16,763 nt of DNA from contig DIKO01000110.1 of NCBI GenBank assembly GCA_002423615.1, positions 66,464 through 83,226 of the forward strand, given 5' to 3'. Origin of the DNA: Desulfobacteraceae bacterium UBA5616 (GTDB taxonomy: Bacteria > Desulfobacterota > Desulfobacteria > Desulfobacterales > UBA5616). This document shows, piece by piece, positions 1 to 8,067 of the stretch. Every line of letters starts with the position of its first letter. Position 1 is the stretch's first letter. Below the pieces are notes generated by a model. The model was given only the letters and a program-made list of their open reading frames with translations. It did not search any database and was not told the DNA's origin. The translations under genes and the position numbers were made by a program.

Positions 1-85
1 CGATCACGCTCATGGCGTAATCCAGATAGGATTTTTTCATTTCGCTTTCTATGCTGATTTCATCCGATCGATTTGTAACCGTCAT
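1..85 (-). CDS. gyrA: DNA gyrase subunit A, N-terminal fragment
   Basis: The reverse strand from the ATG at 85 reads 28 codons before the window ends. The last residues, MKKSYLDYAMSVI, are the near-invariant N-terminal motif of the GyrA/ParC family. These proteins form the DNA-breaking subunit of type II topoisomerase; gyrase introduces negative supercoils. A ribosome-binding site (CAGGTG) lies seven bases ahead of the ATG. The gene starts only 24 bases after the stop of the AI-2E transporter on the same strand, so the two may be co-transcribed. GyrA is preferred over ParC because ParC is uncommon in Desulfobacterota, but the fragment alone cannot separate them. The remainder, including the catalytic tyrosine, lies outside the window. 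Confidence 0.85.
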   Translation of the reverse strand, partial: MTVTNRSDEISIESEMKKSYLDYAMSVI

Positions 86-109
86 TTTAAACACCTGAAT
101 TCAGTTTGT

Positions 110-1222
110 TTAGAAATCCGCGCAAGGCGGAACATTTATATTTTCGGCGGATTCCAGGTAGCTCTGATAACTGGCATGGTAAATCCCCGCCAGGGTCAGG
201 AAGCCGGTGACAATCAGGGGGCCGTAAATAATGCCCAGCATGCCGAACAGCTTCAATCCTCCGATAATGGAAAAAAACACCAAAAGCACGTGCATCTTCA
301 CCCGGTGACCCACAAGCCTGGGTTTGAAAATGTACTCAACGCCCCCGGAAAGAAGAATATAAAAAATCATCATGAATATGCCGGCTGCGATGTTTGATGT
401 TAAAAACAAATAAACAGCCGTGGGAATGAGCACCAGCCCGATTCCCAGAATGGGGAGAAAGGCCAGAATCCCCATGATCACCCCCCAGAGAATGGGTGAA
501 TTGAAGTTGAAAAAAGCAAATACCGCACCGCCGATGACGCCCTGAATCAGGCCTGCCAATCCATTGCCGATGAGGACCGCCCCGGCGATGTCCTTGAATC
601 TCTGGACAAGCTCATCGTTCTGTTCCCTGGGAAGGGGCGAAAGTTCGACAATAAATTCGACCAGACGGTCCCCGTCAATGAGCAGGTAAAAAATTACCAG
701 GAGCATCAGAATAAAGTTGATGATGAAGGCAAACATGTTGGAAGCGATGGCCCTGGCCTGTTCATAAAGAAACAGCCCCACCACTTTCGCCGTCTGGGTC
801 ACCATGCTTTTCAGTTCTTCACCGGAAATTTCGATGTTGAACCGCGAAAAAAACAGCTTGATCTTTTCGATCCAGATGTTTCCCTCCAGAAGACTCTGGA
901 TTTTTTCTCCCAGAACAGCATCCCTTGCCGCCTGATAGAGGTCGTATGCCTCCTTGGATAAAATGCCCACCAGCAGGGCAATGGGAACGAACAACACCAG
1001 AAATATCAGAGCGCAGGTCAAAAACGATGCAAACGGCGCGCTCATGACGCCTTTGACGGTGCTGAGCCGGTTGTAGACCGGTCTGAACACCCCCGTGACC
1101 ACCGCCGCGATGACGATGATGGAAAAAAAAGGCCACAACAGCCAGCCCAGCAATGCACTTGAGACCAGGAAGAGACTGATAAAAAACCACAGTGTCGGAT
1201 TTTTCGAAGTCACATCCGTCAT
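110..1222 (-). CDS. AI-2E family transporter (PerM/UPF0118 type permease)
   Basis: A 370-residue polytopic inner-membrane protein. Two hydrophobic segments lie at about residues 10-45 and 60-90. A soluble helical stretch with charged residues follows (about 90-150), then hydrophobic segments at about 155-185, 215-260, 265-300 and 310-350. This order, with the central hydrophilic domain and a glycine-rich C-terminal half (motifs such as GVIMGILAFLPILG and GIIYGPLIVTG), is typical of the AI-2E exporter superfamily, whose usual length is 340-380. Members export autoinducer-2 or act as sodium/proton antiporters; the substrate here is unknown. The ATG at 1222 is preceded by a weak AAGGG ribosome-binding site. 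It sits between a small membrane protein gene upstream and gyrA downstream, all on the minus strand. Confidence 0.9.
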   Translation of the reverse strand: MTDVTSKNPTLWFFISLFLVSSALLGWLLWPFFSIIVIAAVVTGVFRPVYNRLSTVKGVMSAPFASFLTCALIFLVLFVPIALLVGILSKEAYDLYQAARDAVLGEKIQSLLEGNIWIEKIKLFFSRFNIEISGEELKSMVTQTAKVVGLFLYEQARAIASNMFAFIINFILMLLVIFYLLIDGDRLVEFIVELSPLPREQNDELVQRFKDIAGAVLIGNGLAGLIQGVIGGAVFAFFNFNSPILWGVIMGILAFLPILGIGLVLIPTAVYLFLTSNIAAGIFMMIFYILLSGGVEYIFKPRLVGHRVKMHVLLVFFSIIGGLKLFGMLGIIYGPLIVTGFLTLAGIYHASYQSYLESAENINVPPCADF

Positions 1223-1317
1223 TGACCCTTGCCGCCTTACCTGAATTATTCACTCTCCCGGGCCTGAACCACGGCGGGCCCTTCAATGCATGTCATCCAA
1301 AAGGGATGTTGATGGCC

Positions 1318-1473
1318 TTATTTGCTGAGGAAACCCAGCGCAAAAACCGCCACCAGAATTTCCCAGATCACAACAGGGGTGTAATTGTGAAAAAATCCGT
1401 AGATGATGCCGCCGCCGATAATGGCCGGAACCATGCAAAAAACCATTATAGCCAATTTTCTGCTCATATCCAT
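1318..1473 (-). CDS. Small two-helix membrane protein (51 residues), unknown function
   Basis: On the minus strand the ATG at 1473 opens a 51-codon frame ending in TAA at 1318. The protein begins MDMSRKLAIMVF and has two hydrophobic stretches, about residues 7-26 and 34-49. A short polar turn (HNYTP, residues 29-33) lies between them, and it ends in FLSK. A purine-rich AAGGAG ribosome-binding site lies upstream, 12 bases from the first ATG and 18 from the second (M3). The 5' side is a thiolase terminator and the 3' side is the AI-2E transporter, so it may be the first gene of a transporter-gyrA transcription unit. No family is recognised. The coherent hydrophobic pattern, the ribosome-binding site and the snug fit between neighbours argue that it is a real gene. 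Confidence 0.6.
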   Translation of the reverse strand: MDMSRKLAIMVFCMVPAIIGGGIIYGFFHNYTPVVIWEILVAVFALGFLSK

Positions 1474-1520
1474 GATAAGCCCGTTCTCCTTTTCCGATAT
1501 GCCGGAAACCCCGCCGTCAT

Positions 1521-1547
1521 AAAAAGGGCGGACCCAAGACCCGCCCT
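1521..1547 (-). terminator. Rho-independent terminator after the thiolase gene
   Basis: Read on the minus strand, GGGCGGG and TCCGCCC arms form a GC-rich hairpin with a short loop (TCTTGGG region), followed directly by TTTTT. It lies 13 bases past the thiolase stop codon and separates it from the downstream small membrane protein gene. Confidence 0.8.
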
Positions 1548-1559
1548 CGAAGCGAATTC

Positions 1560-2849
1560 TTATCTTCTTTCAATGATCATGGCCATGCCCATGCCGCCGC
1601 CGATGCACATGGAAATCAGGCCGGTGCCATAGCCTTTCCGTTTCATCTGGTTCATGGCGGTCACCATCTGCCGTGCTCCGGTGCAGCCGATGGGGTGCCC
1701 CAGTGAAATGCCGCTGCCCAGTTCGTTGGGTTTGTCAACGGGTATGTTGAGCTCCCGCATGCACCCGATCGCCTGGGAGGCAAATGCTTCGTTCAGTTCG
1801 ATCATGTCGATGTCGCCAAGGGACATGCCGGTACCTGCGAGGGCCTTGCGGATGGCCGGAACCGGTCCCAGACCCATATAGGCCGGATCAACACCGCCGC
1901 CGGCAAATCCTTTGATGTAGACGATGGGCTCAAGTCCCATGGCTTTGGCCTTGTCGGCGCTCATCAGAAGAACCGCCGCGGCCGCATCGTTAATGCCCGA
2001 GGCATTTCCCGCAGTGACGGTTCCGTCCTTGATAAATGCGGGTTTTAATTTGCCCATTTTTTCCAGGCTGGTGTCCATGGGCCGCTCGTCGGTGTCGAAG
2101 ATGACATCCCCTTTTTTGGATTTCATGACAACCGGTACGATCTCCTGGGCAAAAATGCCATCGGTGATGGCTTTTTTCGCTCTCTGATGGCTCAATACCC
2201 CCAGTTCATCCTGATCCTGCCGGCTGATGCCGTATTTGGCGGCGATGTTTTCGGCGGTGACGCCCATATGATACCCGTAAAAAATTTCATACAGGCCGTC
2301 AAAAACCATCAGATCATAGATGTCGCCGGTTCCCGATATTTCCATGCGGTGTCCCCATCTGGCTTTGGGGAGGGCCATGGGTGCCAGGCTCATATTCTCC
2401 TGACCCCCGGCGATGATGGCCTCGGCCTGCCCGGTCATGATGGAAGCAGCAGCCAGGGCGATTGATTTCAAACCGGACCCGCAGACCTTGTTGATCGTAA
2501 AAGCGGGTGTTTCCTTGGGAAGGCCTGCCTTGATCATGGCCTGTCTGGCCGTATTCTGCCCCTGAGCCGCCTGGAGAACGTTTCCCATGATGACTTCGTC
2601 CACGACAACCGGCCTGTGGGCGTCGTTCCACCCGGCGTTTTTCCGTTCCAGTTCGGTCAATCCCTGATCCTTCAGTGCATCCGGCGCAGCCTGTTTCATC
2701 GCATCGCTGACGGCGGGTTTTAATCCGATTCGGTCCAGCACGTTTTTAATGGCCAGGGCGCCCAGTTCCGTAACCGGAATGTCCTTTAAGCCCCCTCCGA
2801 ATGCGCCGATGGCCGTTCTGGCGCCGCTGACAATGACCACGTCTTTCAT
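1560..2849 (-). CDS. Acetyl-CoA C-acetyltransferase (thiolase family), enlarged form
   Basis: A 429-residue thiolase that condenses two acetyl-CoA or cleaves 3-ketoacyl-CoA, in the cytoplasm. The catalytic set is complete: nucleophilic Cys123 in KVCGSGLKSI, the NEAF oxyanion motif at 353-356, His385 in GHPIGCTGAR, and Cys415 in CIGGGMGMA. The N-terminal VVIVSGARTAIGAFGG is classic. Usual length is about 390-395. Here an extra, charged segment of roughly 30 residues lies at about 45-77, before the VDEVIMGNVLQAGQ-like motif (here VLQAAQGQNTARQ). The start at 2849 has a GAGGA ribosome-binding site nearby. A terminator follows, so it appears to be a single-gene unit, divergent from the NRDE-family gene. 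In this kind of organism it could serve beta-oxidation, ketone metabolism or aromatic degradation; the neighbours do not decide. Confidence 0.93.
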   Translation of the reverse strand: MKDVVIVSGARTAIGAFGGGLKDIPVTELGALAIKNVLDRIGLKPAVSDAMKQAAPDALKDQGLTELERKNAGWNDAHRPVVVDEVIMGNVLQAAQGQNTARQAMIKAGLPKETPAFTINKVCGSGLKSIALAAASIMTGQAEAIIAGGQENMSLAPMALPKARWGHRMEISGTGDIYDLMVFDGLYEIFYGYHMGVTAENIAAKYGISRQDQDELGVLSHQRAKKAITDGIFAQEIVPVVMKSKKGDVIFDTDERPMDTSLEKMGKLKPAFIKDGTVTAGNASGINDAAAAVLLMSADKAKAMGLEPIVYIKGFAGGGVDPAYMGLGPVPAIRKALAGTGMSLGDIDMIELNEAFASQAIGCMRELNIPVDKPNELGSGISLGHPIGCTGARQMVTAMNQMKRKGYGTGLISMCIGGGMGMAMIIERR

Positions 2850-3019
2850 AATTCGTCCTCTTTCATTGATTTGTTTTCGGTTATGGGATAATCACTAAAC
2901 CGTATAGTTGGCGAAACGCATCCAAGGCGTTAAAAATAACCGACTTTTTTAAATAAATACCGTTTTTCAAAACAACAAATTACGTTAACATATTTAAAAA
3001 ATAAGTCAATGGAAACTCG

Positions 3020-3805
3020 ATGTGCCTGATACTGTTCGCCCATGAATGTCACCCGGAATACCGCCTTATCCTTGCAGCAAACCGGGACGAATTTTATGAC
3101 CGGCCCAGCGCCTCCCTCTCTTTCTGGAGGGATTCCCCGGGCGTGCTGGCCGGACGGGACCTGAAAAGCGGGGGGACCTGGCTCGGGATAACCCGAAACG
3201 GCCGGATTGCGGCAATCACCAATTTCCGCGATCCGGCTTCGATGATGCCGGATGCACCGTCCAGAGGAGACCTGGTGAGCCGGTTCCTCCAGGGAAACGA
3301 TTCCCCCGAAACCTATCTCCAAAACGTCAGAACAACCGGGGGCCGATACAACGGATTCAACCTTCTGGCGGGCCAGGGAAGGGATCTGTATTATTATTCG
3401 AACAGGGGAGGGGACGTTGAAAAAATTTCGCCGGGGATTTACGGGCTTTCCAATGATCTTCTGGACGTCCCCTGGCCCAAGGTTGCCAAGGGAAAAAGGG
3501 CATTGCAGTGTTTGCTGGATCATCGGAAAATGCTCGATCCCCGGGATGTTTTCGCCCTGCTCCGAGACGATGCATATGCGCCGGACGAAAGCCTTCCGGA
3601 GACCGGAGTGGGGGTCGTCTGGGAAAAAATCCTCTCGCCCGTGTTTATTTCCAGCAGAATTTACGGCACCCGGTGCTCATCGGTTCTTCTGGTCGAGAGG
3701 ACCGGTAAAATTTCGTTCCTTGAAAAAACCTATGAAAGGGAAGGGGGGATGATCAATGAGAAAAAATGCGTGGCATTCGAGCTCAAGCTTTATGTAACAA
3801 ATTGA
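3020..3805 (+). CDS. NRDE family protein (TANGO2-like)
   Basis: A 261-residue protein of the NRDE/TANGO2 family. It begins MCLILFAHECHPEYRLILAANRDEF: Cys2 follows the initiator Met, as in N-terminal-nucleophile folds, and the family-naming NRDE is at residues 21-24. Further conserved pieces are the RPSASLSFW region, GGTWLGITRNGRIAAITNFRDP (about 50-72), SRGDLVSRFL, and YNGFNLLAG (about 110-119). The C-terminal SSRIYGTRCSSVLLV is also typical. Members are usually 240-280 residues. The biochemical role in bacteria is unresolved; eukaryotic TANGO2 has been linked to lipid and haem handling. Start chosen at ATG 3020 because the motif must begin there; the ribosome-binding site is weak (GGAAA). 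It is divergent from the thiolase across an AT-rich spacer of about 170 bases. Confidence 0.9.
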   Translation: MCLILFAHECHPEYRLILAANRDEFYDRPSASLSFWRDSPGVLAGRDLKSGGTWLGITRNGRIAAITNFRDPASMMPDAPSRGDLVSRFLQGNDSPETYLQNVRTTGGRYNGFNLLAGQGRDLYYYSNRGGDVEKISPGIYGLSNDLLDVPWPKVAKGKRALQCLLDHRKMLDPRDVFALLRDDAYAPDESLPETGVGVVWEKILSPVFISSRIYGTRCSSVLLVERTGKISFLEKTYEREGGMINEKKCVAFELKLYVTN

Positions 3806-3890
3806 TTTATATATAAAAAATGAGTTCTTCGTGAAGAAAAATCCGGATTCGTGTGCACTGCAACCAGGCCGGAACATGAATTTATAAATC

Positions 3891-3923
3891 GTACAAAATA
3901 GGATTGACATTCCTGATTTGTAC
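3891..3923. promoter_or_regulatory. Inverted repeat around the -35 box (putative operator)
   Basis: The arms GTACAAAATAGGA (3891-3903) and TCCTGATTTGTAC (3911-3923) match as inverted repeats at 11 of 13 positions. The seven-base centre is TTGACAT, which contains the -35 hexamer of the promoter for the DUF4143 ATPase. A dimeric protein bound here would block RNA polymerase. That the site is an operator is inference; the symmetry is seen directly. Confidence 0.6.
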
Positions 3924-3932
3924 GGTTATATT
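3904..3932 (+). promoter_or_regulatory. Strong sigma-70 promoter of the DUF4143 ATPase gene
   Basis: The -35 box TTGACA (3904-3909) is a perfect match. The spacer is 17 bases, and the -10 box is TATATT (3927-3932), five of six. Transcription would start around 3938-3940, at the ATG chosen for the gene, and no ribosome-binding site is visible before it. This suggests a leaderless mRNA. Confidence 0.7.
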
Positions 3933-3938
3933 TTTCTC

Positions 3939-5129
3939 ATGAAAAAATCCATGGTTCCACGAACATTGGGCGATAAACTTCTTTCGCTGACGGGAATGTT
4001 TCCGGTGATTTCGCTTACAGGTCCCCGACAGTCAGGAAAAACTACGCTTTGCAGGGCGCTTTTCCCCGATTATGCCTATGTGAACGTGGAAAACCTGGAT
4101 AATCGGATGGCGGCCGAGGAAGATCCGTTGCGGTTTTTACGGCCCTATGCGAAAAGCGGGGTGATCATCGATGAGGCGCAAAAGGTGCCGGCCCTTTTTT
4201 CCTATCTTCAGGGAATCGTCGATGAGTCCGGGGAAATGGGCAAATATATCCTGACCGGCTCCCAGAACTTTCTGCTCCTTGAAAACATATCGCAATCCCT
4301 TGCCGGGCGGGTTGCGGTGTGTCATCTCATGCCGTTTGGATTTGATGAACTCACAAATGCCAACATGGCTGCATCGGATGCCGACCATGCCATGTTCATC
4401 GGGGGTTATCCGCCCCTTTATGACCGCCGGATTCCGCCTCCGGACTTTTTCCCGTCTTACATTCAAACGTATATCGAACGGGATGTCCGCACCATCTCAA
4501 ATATCGGAAATCTGAGTGTATTCCAAAAATTTATAAAGCTTTGCGCTGGACGGATCGGCCAATTGCTGAATCTTTCCGCTTTAGGCAATGATTTAGGGAT
4601 TGACTATAAAACCGTTCGCTCCTGGATTTCGATTCTTGAAGCCGGATTTATCGTTTTTCTGCTTCAGCCGCATTACCGGAATTTCAACAAACGCGTTGTC
4701 AAACAGCCTAAACTTTATTTTTACGACACCGGCCTGTTATGTGCGCTGTTGGATATCCGGAGCCCTGAACAGATCGGTACGCATTATCTTCGGGGAAACA
4801 TCTTTGAGTCGTTTGTCATTTCAGAGTACATTAAATTACGGCTTCATGCAGGCCTTCGGCCGGATGCCTTTTTCTGGAGGGACAGCACCGGCCACGAAAT
4901 TGATCTTGTTCTGGAAAAAGGGGATCAGCTGTTGGCGGTTGAAATCAAATCGGGTGAAACCCTTGATGACGACTTTTTCAAAGGCTTAAAATATTTCAAA
5001 ACCTTAACTTCATCCCCGCGTGAACATTTCTGGTTGATTTACGGCGGGGACAAGGATTTTGACCGAAAGCACGGCCAAGTCATCGGATGGAAAAATCTTA
5101 TGAAACTCGCCCCCCTGGCTTTCTCCTGA
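3939..5129 (+). CDS. AAA-14 ATPase with DUF4143 domain (PD-(D/E)XK-like C-terminus)
   Basis: A 396-residue two-domain ATPase, counted from ATG 3939. The Walker A motif GPRQSGKT is at about 28-35, Walker B IIDEAQ with acidic residues at about 78-79, and sensor-like ILTGSQN near 104-110. After the ATPase core comes a helix-turn-helix-like segment (LLNLSALGNDLGIDYKTV, about 210). A C-terminal domain follows with FESFV, then EIDLVL and AVEIKSG (acidic about 322, Glu about 335, Lys about 337), the pattern of a PD-(D/E)XK fold. The family is common as orphan genes in bacteria and archaea and its role is not settled. A TTG seven codons upstream also opens the frame, but the promoter -10 box overlaps it, so ATG 3939 is preferred. 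It lies alone between NRDE and the convergent rarA. Confidence 0.88.
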   Translation: MKKSMVPRTLGDKLLSLTGMFPVISLTGPRQSGKTTLCRALFPDYAYVNVENLDNRMAAEEDPLRFLRPYAKSGVIIDEAQKVPALFSYLQGIVDESGEMGKYILTGSQNFLLLENISQSLAGRVAVCHLMPFGFDELTNANMAASDADHAMFIGGYPPLYDRRIPPPDFFPSYIQTYIERDVRTISNIGNLSVFQKFIKLCAGRIGQLLNLSALGNDLGIDYKTVRSWISILEAGFIVFLLQPHYRNFNKRVVKQPKLYFYDTGLLCALLDIRSPEQIGTHYLRGNIFESFVISEYIKLRLHAGLRPDAFFWRDSTGHEIDLVLEKGDQLLAVEIKSGETLDDDFFKGLKYFKTLTSSPREHFWLIYGGDKDFDRKHGQVIGWKNLMKLAPLAFS

Positions 5130-5173
5130 CTGCTTCGGGGAACGGCATTCCGAGGGGGTTGCCCTGGATGATC

Positions 5174-6526
5174 TCAAATCGTTGACTTTTTTTTCAGATT
5201 CCGCCATCCGTCCAGCCGCTGTTTGATGGTTTTTTCATATCCCCGGTCGCTCGGGTTGTAGAAGATACGGCCTTTCAGTTTTTCCGGAAGATAGTCCTGG
5301 GGCGTATAGGCATCCCGGTAATCATGGGCGTATTGATAGCCCCTGCCGTATCCCATATCCTTCATCAATCGGGTTGGGGCGTTTCGGATATGAAAGGGAA
5401 CGGGAAGGGCGCCGGTTTCGTTGACGGTATTTTTCACCTGACCGGCGGACACGTAAAGGCTGTTGCTTTTGGGTGCCGTCGCCAGGTAAACGGCGGCCTG
5501 GGCCAGGGCCAGGTCCCCTTCGGGGTGCCCCAGGAATTTGAAAGCCTCCATCGACCCCAGGGCCAGCAACAGGGCGTTGGGGTCCGCATTGCCGATATCC
5601 TCCGAAGCAAACCGGATCATGCGTCGGGCGATGAAAAAAGGGTCTTCCCCGCCTGCGAGCATCCTTTCCAGCCAGTACAATGCCGCGTCCGGATCACTTC
5701 CCCGAAGACTTTTGTGAAATGCCGAGATGAGGTTGTAATGTTCTTCTCCGGATTTATCGTAAAGAAGGGCCCGTTTCTGAAGGGCGTTTTCAACATCCTT
5801 CAAACCGATGACGGTCAAATCTCCTGCCGGGGTCTTTTTTTCTCCGGACATCAGGGCGGAAACCACGATTTCAAGGGAGTTCAATGCGGATCGCGCATCT
5901 CCGTCGGAAAGAGCCGCCAGGTGGTCCATGGCTTCGGGGCTGATGTCGAGATTGAGGTTTCCCAGTCCATTCTCCCTGTCCCTCAAGGCCCGGTCCAGCA
6001 AAATCCGGATGCCGTCCGGGTCAAGCGGGTTCAGCGTGACCACCCGGCACCGGGACAAAAGCGCGGAAATGACCTCGAAAGAAGGATTTTCCGTTGTGGC
6101 GCCGATAAGCGTGATAAGCCCGCTTTCCACATGATGCAGAAAAGCGTCCTGCTGGGCTTTGTTGAACCGGTGAATTTCATCAACGAAAAGGATGGTTTTT
6201 TTTTGATACAGGTTCTGCCGGTCCCGGGCTTCCTGGATGACGGTCCGGATTTCCTTGACCCCGGAAAGAACAGCCGAAAACTCGGTGAAATGGGATTGGG
6301 TCTCCCCGGCGATGATCCTTGCCAGGGTGGTTTTCCCGCATCCGGGGGGTCCCCAGAGAATCATGGAAAAAATCCGGTCTTTTAAAATCGCCGTGCGGAT
6401 CAGGGAGCCATCCGCCAGGATGTGATCCTGCCCCACCACATCGTCGATGCGACGGGGCCGCATGCGGTCGGCCAGGGGACGTTGGGAATTCAGCGCCTGC
6501 CGGCCGTGGTATTCAAACAGGTCCAT
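5174..6526 (-). CDS. rarA: Replication-associated recombination protein A (MgsA/RarA AAA+ ATPase)
   Basis: A 450-residue clamp-loader-like AAA+ ATPase acting at stalled replication forks and single-strand gaps. The N-terminus MDLFEYHGRQ and PLADRMRPRRIDDVVGQDHIL are diagnostic. Walker A is GPPGCGKT (59-66), Walker B is VDEIHRF (Asp-Glu at 116-117), sensor 1 is GATTENPSF (142-150), and the arginine finger is in LLSRCRV (Arg159). The C-terminal half carries the tetramerisation region, including GSDPDAALYWLERMLAGGEDPFFIARR and the YAHDY motif. Length is normal. The start at 6526 has a GAGAGG ribosome-binding site just past the der stop; the ten-base gap marks an operon with der. It converges with the DUF4143 gene across 44 bases. 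Confidence 0.96.
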   Translation of the reverse strand: MDLFEYHGRQALNSQRPLADRMRPRRIDDVVGQDHILADGSLIRTAILKDRIFSMILWGPPGCGKTTLARIIAGETQSHFTEFSAVLSGVKEIRTVIQEARDRQNLYQKKTILFVDEIHRFNKAQQDAFLHHVESGLITLIGATTENPSFEVISALLSRCRVVTLNPLDPDGIRILLDRALRDRENGLGNLNLDISPEAMDHLAALSDGDARSALNSLEIVVSALMSGEKKTPAGDLTVIGLKDVENALQKRALLYDKSGEEHYNLISAFHKSLRGSDPDAALYWLERMLAGGEDPFFIARRMIRFASEDIGNADPNALLLALGSMEAFKFLGHPEGDLALAQAAVYLATAPKSNSLYVSAGQVKNTVNETGALPVPFHIRNAPTRLMKDMGYGRGYQYAHDYRDAYTPQDYLPEKLKGRIFYNPSDRGYEKTIKQRLDGWRNLKKKSTI

Positions 6527-6536
6527 GGCCGGCCTC

Positions 6537-7850
6537 TCATTTTCGCCCCGACCGGGGTCGGAAGTACAGCCGCAGGGGGGTTTTGGTAAGCCCGGAAGTT
6601 TCCCGGATACGATTGATCAGGTACCGCTGATAGGAAAAATGAACTGCGTCCGGATAGTTGACGAAAGTCACAAAGGTCGGCGGTTTGGTCGAGACCTGGG
6701 TGGTATAGTAAAATTTGATGCGCCTGCCCATGTGAATGGAGGGTTCATTGGCGCTAACCGCGTCTTCCACGATTTTATTGATCTGGCCCGTGCCGATGCG
6801 GGTGGCGAACTGGGCGTAGACATCCTCCACTTCACTGAAAATTTTGGGGACCCGCTGACCGGTCAGTGCCGAGATGGTCATGGCCGGCGCGAAATTCAGA
6901 AATTTGGCCTTGTCTCTTAATTCATCCATGTACTTTTTGATGGTTTTCCCGTCTTTTGGAACCAGGTCCCATTTGTTCAACAGGAGAATACATCCGCACC
7001 CCCGGTCAAACGCGTATCCCGCAACGCTGATGTCCTGGTCCGTCACCCCCTGCTGGGCATCGATCACGATGAGGGCGATATCGCATCGGTCCAGGCTTCT
7101 CAAGGCCTTGATGATGGAAAATTTCTCTATTTTTTCCGAAACCTTGCCTTTGCGCCGGATTCCGGCGGTGTCGATGAGCAGGTAATGTTTGCCGTTTATG
7201 GACACCGGGGAGTCCACGGCATCCCGCGTGGTCCCCGGTACATCGCTGACGATGTGTCTTTCCCTGCCCAGAATGGAATTGATCAGGGAGGATTTGCCTA
7301 CATTGGGCCGGCCCACCACAGCCAGTTTGATCATATCCTGTTTTTCGTCATGAACATTTTCCGGGAAAGATTCCACCAGTTCATCGAGAAAATCGGAAAG
7401 GCCGTACCGGTGAGCCGTGGACAGGGTGTGGAGTTGATCAATACCCAGGGCGTAAAAATCATATGCCCTGTCTTCCTGTTCAGCGCCGTCGATTTTGTTG
7501 ACCACATAAAAAACCGGTTTGCGGACAGGCCTGAGCAGATCAACCATTTCCCGGTCATAAGGCGTTACACCGGTTTTCCCGTCCATCAACAGGATGATGG
7601 CATCCGCATCGTCGATGGCCTGAAAAATCTGAATGCGGACCTGTTCCGAAAAAGGGTCGCCCTTGCCGGTAAACCCACCGGTATCCACCAGTGTGAACTC
7701 CCGTGTATCCCACAGGGCATCACCGTAGTGACGGTCCCGGGTTACCCCGGGGAAATCGTCCACAATGGCGTCCCGGGTGCCGGTGACGGCATTGAAGAAA
7801 GTCGATTTGCCCACATTGGGTCTTCCGATGATGGCGACGATGGGTTTCAT
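6537..7850 (-). CDS. der: Ribosome biogenesis GTPase Der (EngA)
   Basis: A 437-residue essential GTPase for 50S ribosome assembly, with two tandem G domains and a KH-like C-terminal domain. First domain: GRPNVGKS (9-16), DTGG (57-60), NKID (118-121). Second domain: GRPNVGKS (180-187), DTAG (227-230), NKWD (292-295). The KH-like region covers about 350-437 and ends in a basic tail (RSGRK), as usual for rRNA binding. Length matches the family. The start at 7850 has only a weak GGGG ribosome-binding site. It is the first gene of an operon with rarA and is served by the promoter at 7898-7927. Confidence 0.97.
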   Translation of the reverse strand: MKPIVAIIGRPNVGKSTFFNAVTGTRDAIVDDFPGVTRDRHYGDALWDTREFTLVDTGGFTGKGDPFSEQVRIQIFQAIDDADAIILLMDGKTGVTPYDREMVDLLRPVRKPVFYVVNKIDGAEQEDRAYDFYALGIDQLHTLSTAHRYGLSDFLDELVESFPENVHDEKQDMIKLAVVGRPNVGKSSLINSILGRERHIVSDVPGTTRDAVDSPVSINGKHYLLIDTAGIRRKGKVSEKIEKFSIIKALRSLDRCDIALIVIDAQQGVTDQDISVAGYAFDRGCGCILLLNKWDLVPKDGKTIKKYMDELRDKAKFLNFAPAMTISALTGQRVPKIFSEVEDVYAQFATRIGTGQINKIVEDAVSANEPSIHMGRRIKFYYTTQVSTKPPTFVTFVNYPDAVHFSYQRYLINRIRETSGLTKTPLRLYFRPRSGRK

Positions 7851-7897
7851 GATCCCCGGCTCTCGTTGGAATTGATATTGGTTGCAAGTATGAGCCG

Positions 7898-7927
7898 GGT
7901 ATACCTTAAGGGAGGATTAAATGTCAA
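7898..7927 (-). promoter_or_regulatory. Sigma-70 promoter of the der-rarA operon
   Basis: On the minus strand a perfect TTGACA (7922-7927) is followed by an 18-base spacer and TATACC (7898-7903). The predicted transcript start near 7891 leaves a leader of about 40 bases before the der ATG. Confidence 0.6.
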
Positions 7928-8067
7928 ACAGGTTGGCAAGCTTTCCGCTACCCCGCTGCAGAGCAATAACCAGCGGGTTGAGAATTAGGGCTTGATTCAC
8001 GGGCGGCCTGAGTGTTACTGCAAAACCGGATGAAAGAACTGTTTCGGAAAGGACGCAACTGGAAGTT

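Noticed and set aside
2930..3523. Minus-strand open frame of 197 codons
   Set aside because: Antisense to the NRDE protein, which has the diagnostic N-terminus; the frame also runs into AT-rich spacer at its 3' end.
3806..3845. Terminator after the NRDE gene (TTCTTC/GAAGAA dyad)
   Set aside because: The stem is six A/T-rich pairs with a two-base loop and no T run on the plus strand.
6196..6204. A9/T9 run inside rarA as a possible slippage switch
   Set aside because: The run encodes Gln-Lys-Lys-Thr in the normal Walker B lead-in and the frame is intact, so there is no sign of switching.
5324..6385. Plus-strand open frame of 353 codons
   Set aside because: It is antisense to rarA. Its composition reads like reverse-complement coding and has no domain; rarA has all family motifs.
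7185..7988. Plus-strand open frame of 267 codons
   Set aside because: Antisense to der over most of its length, with no recognisable domain or ribosome-binding site.
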